Shown: piece after piece, positions 31,902 through 36,972 of the stretch | Layout: each line of letters starts with the position of its first letter | Position numbering within the stretch: the stretch's first letter is position 1 | Assembly (NCBI GenBank): GCA_038326655.1 | Contig: JBBQKG010000028.1 | Location: 1 to 36,972, forward strand | DNA from: JBBQKG01 sp038326655 | GTDB taxonomy: Bacteria > Actinomycetota > Thermoleophilia > Solirubrobacterales > JBBDJG01 | Length of the DNA: 36,972 bases | Direction of reading: 5' to 3' | Notes under the pieces: generated by a model | Databases searched by the model: none | What the model was told of the DNA's origin: nothing | Seen by the model: the letters and a program-made list of their open reading frames with translations, nothing else | Translations under genes and position numbers: made by a program

Positions 31902-32696
31902 TTGAGCTCCCCCACGACCGAGCAGCGCCCAGCGCGAGTCGAGCGCGACGGTCCCCTGGCGACGATCGTGATCGATCATCCGCCGCTCAACCTGTTCGGG
32001 GTGGAGCTCGTCGAGGCGCTGGCCGATGCGGTCGAAGCGGTGGCGCAGTCCGACGCCCGTGCGCTGATGATCCGCGCCGAGGGCGAGGTCTTCACCGGCG
32101 GCGCGGACGTTCACAGCTTCGAGGGCGCGTCGGCCGAGCAGGCTTCGCAGGGCTTTGCGGGCGGGCTCGGCACGATCCACCGGCTCGAGCAGCTGCCGAT
32201 CCCGACGATCTCGGTCGTGCACTCCCTCTGCCTGACCGCAGGGCTCGAGCTCTCGCTCGCCTGCGACATGATCTGGGCGGCGGAGTCGGCGAGCTTCGGG
32301 TTGGTCGAGGCGGTGGTCGGGCTCACGCCCGGTTGGGGAGGCACGCAGCGCTTGGCGGAGCGCGCGGGCCCGGCAAGGGCCAACGAGTTCGTGATGTCAG
32401 GCGGGATCTACGACGCGGCGACGCTTGAGCGCTGGAACGTGATCAATCGCGTGCTGCCGCAAGCCGACCTGCTCGAGAAGGCCACGCGCTTCGCGCACCG
32501 GCTCGCGAACGGCCCGACGAAGGCGCACGCCGCGACCAAGGCGATCGTCCGCGCGGTGCGCGAAGGCGGCGTCCAGGAGGCCGACCGGCGCACGCCGGAG
32601 ATCACCGGCCCGCTCTTCGAGACGGAGGACCTGCGTAACGCCGTGCGGTCTTTCCTGACTGAAGGTCCCGGCAAGGCCAAGTTCAAAGGCCGCTGA
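31902..32696 (+). CDS. Enoyl-CoA hydratase/isomerase family protein
   Basis: 264 residues from the TTG at 31902. The crotonase fold is clear: EVFTGGADVHSFEG is the first oxyanion-hole segment, LCLTAGLELSLACDMIWA the second, and FGLVEAVVGLTPGWGGTQRL carries the second acid. Both catalytic glutamates of true hydratases have counterparts (in GLELSL and LVEAVV), though the usual GGG before the first reads TAG. It should hydrate 2-enoyl-CoA or act on a related thioester. A TACCCT hexamer lies 11 nt before the TTG. The stop is only 3 bp before egtB, so the two are co-transcribed though functionally unrelated. Confidence 0.9.
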   Translation: MSSPTTEQRPARVERDGPLATIVIDHPPLNLFGVELVEALADAVEAVAQSDARALMIRAEGEVFTGGADVHSFEGASAEQASQGFAGGLGTIHRLEQLPIPTISVVHSLCLTAGLELSLACDMIWAAESASFGLVEAVVGLTPGWGGTQRLAERAGPARANEFVMSGGIYDAATLERWNVINRVLPQADLLEKATRFAHRLANGPTKAHAATKAIVRAVREGGVQEADRRTPEITGPLFETEDLRNAVRSFLTEGPGKAKFKGR

Positions 32697-32699
32697 CCC

Positions 32700-34043
32700 A
32701 TGCATCAGACCGTCACGGAGAGCCTCCCCACCTCGAGGGCCGCAATCGCGGCCCGACTCGACCAGGTGCGTGCGCGCACGCTGGCGCTGGTCGATTCGCT
32801 CTCCGAGGACGCGCTCAACCGCGTGCACGACCCACTGCTCAGCCCGCTCGTGTGGGACCTCGGCCACATCGCGACCTTCGAGGACCTCTGGCTCGCGCAG
32901 AATCCGTTCGGCTTGCCGCCGCTTCGCAGCGGGCTTGGACGCGTCTATGACCCCTTCGCCGCGCCGCGCAGCGAGCGGGGCGCGCTCCGCTATCTCAGAA
33001 GCGAGGAGTGCCTCGACTACATGACGGCGGTGCGGGAGCGCACGCTCGAGCTGCTCGCCTCAGCCGACCTCACCCCGGACTCGGGACCGCTGCTTGCGGA
33101 CGGGCTCGTCTACGAGCTGATCCTGCGCCACGAGCAGCAGCACACGGAGACGATGCTCCAGACCCTGCAGGCGATGACGTGCGAGGCCTATGTGCCCGGC
33201 CGGACTCGCGCGCCCCGCGGGATGCCCGCGGTGGCAAGCGCCGGAGACATGGTGATCGTGCCGGCGGGTGCATTCGAGATGGGGGCACGGGCGGCGCTCG
33301 AGCCGGGTGTCTTCTCATACGACAACGAGCGCCCGCGCCACGAGCGGGAACTGGCCGCCTTCCACATCGACGCCACGCCGGTCACGAACGGCGACTTCGC
33401 CGCCTTCATCGAGGACGGGGGCTACGAGCGCCCGGAGCTGTGGTCGGCCGCCGGCCGACGGTGGCGCGAGCAGCGGGACGCGCGGATGCCGCGCTACTGG
33501 TCACGCGAGGGCGATGGGTTCACGCTTCGCCGGTTCGCGGATGTGACACCAGTCGATCCGGAGCAGCCGGTCTGCCACGTGTCCTTCTTCGAAGCAGATG
33601 CCTTCGCGCGCCACGCCGGTAAGCGGCTGCCGACTGAGGCGGAGTGGGAGAAGGCGGCCTCGTGGGACGCCGCGGCGCACGCGAAACGGACCTACCCGTG
33701 GGGGGACGCGCCGCCCACCGAATCGCTCGCAAACCTCGGCCAACTCGGATTCGCCACCGCCCCCGGCGGCGCCTACGGCGAAGGAGCGAGCCCGTACGGC
33801 GCGCTTCAGATGATCGGCGACGTGTGGGAATGGACGGCGGACACCTTCGAGGCCTATCCCGGCTTCGAGGCATTCCCCTACCGGGAATACTCGGAAGAGT
33901 TCTTCGGAGGCCCTTACCGGGTCTTGCGGGGTGGCTCCTGGGCGACGCAGCCGGACGCTGTCACGGCCACGTTTCGCAACTGGGACTACCCCCAGCGCAG
34001 GCAGATCTTCGCCGGGCTGCGGTGCGCGAAGGATGCGGCGTGA
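32700..34043 (+). CDS. egtB: Ergothioneine sulfoxide synthase EgtB
   Basis: 447 residues. An N-terminal DinB-like helical domain carries the iron ligands (His56 in DLGHIATFED; His144 and His148 in RHEQQHTETM). The C-terminal formylglycine-generating-enzyme-like domain ends with VWEWTADTF, YPGFEAFPYREYSEEFFGG and YRVLRGGSWAT, the EgtB-specific active-site run. The enzyme joins hercynine to a thiol donor (gamma-glutamylcysteine or cysteine) using oxygen and iron. Start ATG 3 bp after the previous stop; the 3' end overlaps egtD by 4 nt. The usual egtA and egtC neighbours are absent, which leaves the thiol donor open. Confidence 0.94.
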   Translation: MHQTVTESLPTSRAAIAARLDQVRARTLALVDSLSEDALNRVHDPLLSPLVWDLGHIATFEDLWLAQNPFGLPPLRSGLGRVYDPFAAPRSERGALRYLRSEECLDYMTAVRERTLELLASADLTPDSGPLLADGLVYELILRHEQQHTETMLQTLQAMTCEAYVPGRTRAPRGMPAVASAGDMVIVPAGAFEMGARAALEPGVFSYDNERPRHERELAAFHIDATPVTNGDFAAFIEDGGYERPELWSAAGRRWREQRDARMPRYWSREGDGFTLRRFADVTPVDPEQPVCHVSFFEADAFARHAGKRLPTEAEWEKAASWDAAAHAKRTYPWGDAPPTESLANLGQLGFATAPGGAYGEGASPYGALQMIGDVWEWTADTFEAYPGFEAFPYREYSEEFFGGPYRVLRGGSWATQPDAVTATFRNWDYPQRRQIFAGLRCAKDAA

Positions 34044-35041
34044 CGGCCCGCACAGAGACCGTCCCCGAGCTGCGGATCGACGTGTACCTTCGCGACGGCG
34101 CCCTCGCGACGCTCGCCCGGGACGTGCGCGAGGGCCTCACGTCCGCCCCGAAGACGCTCGCGCCGAAGTACTTCTACGACGCGCGCGGGTCTGAGCTCTT
34201 CGAGCGCATCACAGAGCTTCCCGACTACTACCCGACGCGCGCCGAGCAGTCGATCCTCGACCAGTTCGCGGGCGACATCGTCGAGCTCGTCCAGCCCGAG
34301 GAGCTCGTCGAGCTGGGGCCGGGGTCGGCCCGCAAGACCACGGCGCTGCTCGATCCGATGCACGAGCGCGGTCATGCGCGTCGCTACGTGCCCTTCGACG
34401 TCTCGGGCTCGGCGGTCGAGCAGTGCGCGGGCCGTCTCGCGGGCGAATACGGAGGCCTCGCGATCCACGGCATCGTCGGCGACTTCGAGCAGCACCTCGA
34501 TTGCGTGCCGAGCAACGGCGACCGCCGCCTGGTCGCGTTCCTGGGCGGCACGATCGGGAACCTCGACGCCGGCCAGCGAACGTCGATGCTGCGGAAGGTG
34601 CGCGCCCAGCTCGGTCCAGAAGACCGCCTGCTCGTCGGCACCGACCTGGTCAAGGACCGCGACCGGCTCGAGGCCGCCTACAACGACTCCGCGGGCGTTA
34701 CGGCCTCGTTCAACCGCAACGTCCTGAACGTCATCAACTCGCACCTCGATGCCGCCTTCGAGCCCGAGCGCTTCGAGCACCGCGCGATCTACGACGACGA
34801 GCGGCAGTGGATCGAGATGAGGCTCTTGGCGGGCGAGGCTCACACGGCGCGGGTCGGCACGCTCGACCTGGACGTCGACTTCGAGAAGGGCGAGCACATC
34901 CGCACAGAGATCTCCTGCAAGTTCACGGAGGACTCGCTCGAGCGCGAATACGCCGGCGCGGGGCTCCAGCTGATCGACATGTACACCGACAGCGAGCGGC
35001 TCTTCGCCCTCTCGCTGGCCGGTCCGGACGGCGCGGAGTAG
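34040..35041 (+). CDS. egtD: Histidine N-alpha-methyltransferase EgtD
   Basis: 333 residues. LAPKYFYDARGSELFERITEL with PDYYPTRAE is the EgtD family block with the histidine-binding tyrosine. ELGPGSARKT is the SAM motif, AFLGGTIGNL follows, and IRTEISCKF near the C-terminus supplies the Glu and Ser that clamp the amino group of histidine. It methylates L-histidine three times to hercynine, the substrate of EgtB. GTG start overlapping the egtB stop (GTGA) shows coupled translation. All key residues appear present. Confidence 0.95.
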   Translation: MTARTETVPELRIDVYLRDGALATLARDVREGLTSAPKTLAPKYFYDARGSELFERITELPDYYPTRAEQSILDQFAGDIVELVQPEELVELGPGSARKTTALLDPMHERGHARRYVPFDVSGSAVEQCAGRLAGEYGGLAIHGIVGDFEQHLDCVPSNGDRRLVAFLGGTIGNLDAGQRTSMLRKVRAQLGPEDRLLVGTDLVKDRDRLEAAYNDSAGVTASFNRNVLNVINSHLDAAFEPERFEHRAIYDDERQWIEMRLLAGEAHTARVGTLDLDVDFEKGEHIRTEISCKFTEDSLEREYAGAGLQLIDMYTDSERLFALSLAGPDGAE

Positions 35042-35797
35042 TTGCGCCGCTTCCTGCCGAGCGCGGACACGCCCGGTGCCGAGGAGGCGTATGCCGAGGT
35101 CGGGCTGGCCGCACGGGCGGAGCAGCTGGCACGCCCCTACGTGATCGCCAACATGGTCGCGACGGTGGACGGCCGCGCGGCGCTCGACGGCGGCACGAGG
35201 GACATCTCGAGCAAGGCCGACCGGATTCTCTTCCACGCGCTGCGCGACCAGGTCGACGCGGTGATGGCCGGCACCGGCACGATCGGGCTCGAGCGATACG
35301 GGCCGCTCGTGAAAGGGGATGAGCGCAGGCAGCGCAGAGTCGCGCGCGGCCTCGCCGAGCAGCCGCTCGCGGTGACAGCGTCGCGCTCGCTCGAACTGCC
35401 GGTGGACGTGCCGCTGTTCGCTGACCCGGAGTCGCGGATCGTGGTCCTCGCCGGTGCTGAGGGCGATGCGCCGGAGGCCGGCGCGGACGTTTCGATCGTC
35501 CGCGTGCCGGGGCCCGACGAGCGCACGCTCGACCTCGTCACGGGACTCGAGCGCCTGAGACGTGACTACGGCGTGCGCACAGTGCTGCTCGAGGGCGGTC
35601 CTACGCTGCTCGCGGCGATGCTGGAGGTCGGGCTCGTGGACGAGCTCTTCCTGGCGATCGCGCCGCTGCTCGTCGGCGGCGTCCCGGAGCCGTCGATCCT
35701 GGAGGGGCCGCCGCTGCCGGAGCCGGTCGCGCTGCGGCTCCTGGGCCTGCTAGAGGAGGACGGGTTCCTGTTCTTGCGCTACGCCATCGGCGCGTAG
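35042..35797 (+). CDS. RibD C-terminal-type pyrimidine reductase
   Basis: 251 residues. ANMVATVDGRAALDGGTRDIS with SKADRILFHALRDQVDAVMAG and GTGTIGLERYG is the dihydrofolate-reductase-like fold of the RibD reductase family, and VRTVLLEGGPTLLAAML is the NADPH-binding GGP motif. Related proteins reduce 5-amino-6-ribosylamino-uracil phosphate in riboflavin synthesis; stand-alone actinobacterial members often have unknown substrates and some reduce other pyrimidines or F420-linked compounds. The TTG start directly follows the egtD stop (TAGTTG), so it is read from the same transcript. A link to ergothioneine is not known. Confidence 0.87.
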   Translation: MRRFLPSADTPGAEEAYAEVGLAARAEQLARPYVIANMVATVDGRAALDGGTRDISSKADRILFHALRDQVDAVMAGTGTIGLERYGPLVKGDERRQRRVARGLAEQPLAVTASRSLELPVDVPLFADPESRIVVLAGAEGDAPEAGADVSIVRVPGPDERTLDLVTGLERLRRDYGVRTVLLEGGPTLLAAMLEVGLVDELFLAIAPLLVGGVPEPSILEGPPLPEPVALRLLGLLEEDGFLFLRYAIGA

Positions 35798-35893
35798 GCG
35801 CGCAACAGACGCGTCAGCCGAAATCGCGCATAAGGCCACCATGAGAGGGGCCGTTGCGCCATCGCTCCGAGAGCGCGACGTCGCCGTCACTTA

Positions 35894-35899
35894 TAGGGT
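35894..35899 (+). promoter_or_regulatory. -10-like hexamer for a leaderless SDR gene
   Basis: TAGGGT lies 7 nt before the GTG at 35907, with no ribosome site between. It sits in the 109-bp gap after the RibD-type gene and probably starts the SDR-crotonase operon. Confidence 0.45.
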
Positions 35900-35906
35900 T
35901 CTCGCT

Positions 35907-36674
35907 GTGCGACCAGAGGGCGCAGGAGCGGTTGTGGCGGGCGGCGCGTCGGGCCTCGGCGAGGCGACGGCGCGGGCGCTGCACGCGCGCGGCGCCCACG
36001 TGACGATCGCCGACCTGAACGAGGAGAGGGGCACCGCGCTCGCGGGCGAGCTCGGCGAGCGCGCCACGTTCGTACGGTGCGACGTGACCGACGAGCAGCA
36101 GGTGAGCGCCGCGGTCACGGCGGCGGCCTCCGCCGGGGAAGGGCTGCGCGTGAGCGTGTGCTGCGCCGGTGTGGGCTGGGCGGAACGGACTACCTCGCAG
36201 CGGGGCCCGCACCAGCTGCTGCCCTTCGAGACCGTGATCAGGGTGAACCTGATCGGGACCTTCAACGTGCTGCGCTTCGCGGCCACGGCGATGAACGACA
36301 ACGAGCCGCTCGACGACGGCGAGCGTGGCGTCTGCATCAACACCGCCTCGATTGCGGCTTTCGACGGGCAGATCGGGCAGATCGCCTATTCCGCCTCGAA
36401 AGGCGGGATCGTCGGCCTGACCCTGCCGGCCGCGCGGGATCTGTCGAGCCGCGGCATCCGCGTCGTCACGATCGCCCCCGGAACGTTCGATACGCCGCTG
36501 CTGGGCGCGCTCCCGCACGAGGCCCGCGAAGAGCTCGGACGCGCAATCCCGTTCCCGCAACGGCTCGGCCGGCCCGCCGAGTTCGCGGCGCTCGCGGTTC
36601 ACATCGTCGACAACCAGATGCTGAACGGCGAGACGATCCGGCTCGACGGCGCGATCCGGATGGCGCCCCGGTGA
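35907..36674 (+). CDS. Short-chain dehydrogenase, 3-hydroxyacyl-CoA dehydrogenase type II-like
   Basis: 255 residues from the GTG at 35907. AVVAGGASGLGEATARAL is the cofactor glycine motif, DLNEERG lies after beta 2 (acidic, so NAD is favoured), CCAGVGW stands for the usual NAG, and the catalytic set is Ser in INTASIAAF with Tyr and Lys in QIAYSASKGG. FDTPLLGALP follows as in type II 3-hydroxyacyl-CoA dehydrogenases. The stop overlaps the start of a crotonase by 4 nt, fitting sequential steps of beta-oxidation (hydration, then oxidation). An in-frame ATG at 35841 is rejected because the -10 and family alignment favour 35907. Confidence 0.9.
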   Translation: MRPEGAGAVVAGGASGLGEATARALHARGAHVTIADLNEERGTALAGELGERATFVRCDVTDEQQVSAAVTAAASAGEGLRVSVCCAGVGWAERTTSQRGPHQLLPFETVIRVNLIGTFNVLRFAATAMNDNEPLDDGERGVCINTASIAAFDGQIGQIAYSASKGGIVGLTLPAARDLSSRGIRVVTIAPGTFDTPLLGALPHEAREELGRAIPFPQRLGRPAEFAALAVHIVDNQMLNGETIRLDGAIRMAPR

Positions 36675-36972
36675 GCGAGCCGGTGCCGGAGGTCGTGCGG
36701 GAGCCGGTCCGTACCGAAGTCGTCGACGGCGTCCTCGTCGGCACCATCGACCGTCCGGAGGCGCGCAACGCGGTCAACACCGCCACCGCCGAGGCGATCG
36801 GCGCGGCGATGGACCGCCTGGACGCCGACGACGCGCTCGTCGCCGGTGTCGTCACCGGGGCCGGCGGTACGTTCTGCGCGGGCATGGACCTCAAGGCGTT
36901 CCTCGCGGGCGAGCGGCCGTCGATCCCGGTCCGGGGCTTCGCCGGTCTCGTCGAGCATCCTTCACAGAAGCC
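36671..36972 (+). CDS. Enoyl-CoA hydratase/isomerase family protein, N-terminal part (runs off window)
   Basis: The first 100 residues are present. GTG start overlaps the SDR stop by 4 nt (GTGA). The sequence VLVGTIDRPEARNAVN and VTGAGGTFCAGMDLKAF gives the substrate-binding and first oxyanion-hole segments of the crotonase family. With the preceding dehydrogenase it forms an acyl-CoA degradation operon. The second glutamate region lies beyond base 36972, so hydratase versus isomerase cannot be decided. Confidence 0.88.
   Translation, partial: MSEPVPEVVREPVRTEVVDGVLVGTIDRPEARNAVNTATAEAIGAAMDRLDADDALVAGVVTGAGGTFCAGMDLKAFLAGERPSIPVRGFAGLVEHPSQK

Overview
This 37 kb window is chromosomal DNA from a high-G+C actinobacterium. 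The GTG/TTG starts, short gaps, a primary sigma factor gene, an ArsA/Get3-like ATPase pair of the mycobacterial Rv3679-Rv3680 type, and a methyltransferase/GH57/GT4 trio of the Rv3030-Rv3032 type all point that way. A tandem family of secreted proteins opening with '..ALFVAxGGTTYAV..LPxRSVG..L' and a TolB-like protein with a '..FC..E...GKCVS' tail suggest the class Thermoleophilia (Solirubrobacterales/Gaiellales side). That placement is inference from family memory, not a search. I see no rRNA, tRNA, CRISPR array, insertion sequence or prophage.

Layout. (1) 1-3244: end of a fatty-acid desaturase overlapping a cyclopropane-fatty-acid-synthase-type methyltransferase; opposite them a MeaB GTPase, a small zinc protein and a small secreted protein. 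(2) 3268-9577: a polysaccharide block. On the minus strand a SAM methyltransferase, a GH57 branching enzyme and a GT4 glycosyltransferase are joined by 4-nt and 1-nt overlaps, followed by a membrane diguanylate cyclase. A hexapeptide acyltransferase and a second methyltransferase flank them on the plus strand. (3) 9609-12957: a stand-alone LON-domain protein, a gamma-glutamyltransferase and a secreted TolB-like propeller. (4) 13022-19266: a parA-ftsZ operon in which both proteins carry an unusual N-terminal extension of about 100 residues, divergent from the overlapping ArsA/Get3-like pair, which converges on a large unknown gene. (5) 19321-22374: three tandem secreted paralogues and an HxlR regulator with a clear dyad operator. 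(6) 22496-25841: a PilT-type ATPase, the primary sigma factor with a readable promoter, and a disordered basic protein. (7) 25856-31847: moeA, a large lower-G+C secreted multidomain protein, glpX, a four-helix membrane protein and an NTF2-like protein. (8) 31902-36972: an enoyl-CoA hydratase, egtB and egtD (ergothioneine) without egtA or egtC beside them, a RibD-type reductase, then an SDR and a second crotonase that runs off the window.

How the genes work together. The most coherent unit is the Rv3030-31-32-like trio plus acyltransferase and extra methyltransferase, which looks like a methylated and possibly acylated alpha-glucan pathway related to mycobacterial methylglucose lipopolysaccharide. 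The parA-ftsZ pair may be a coupled cell-division or positioning module. At least five genes show a -10-like TANNNT hexamer 7-9 nt before a GTG or ATG start, the signature of leaderless mRNAs. Two minus-oriented intrinsic terminators lie inside plus-strand coding sequence; one of them would end the mRNA of the unknown 508-residue gene about 320 nt into the convergent Get3-like gene.
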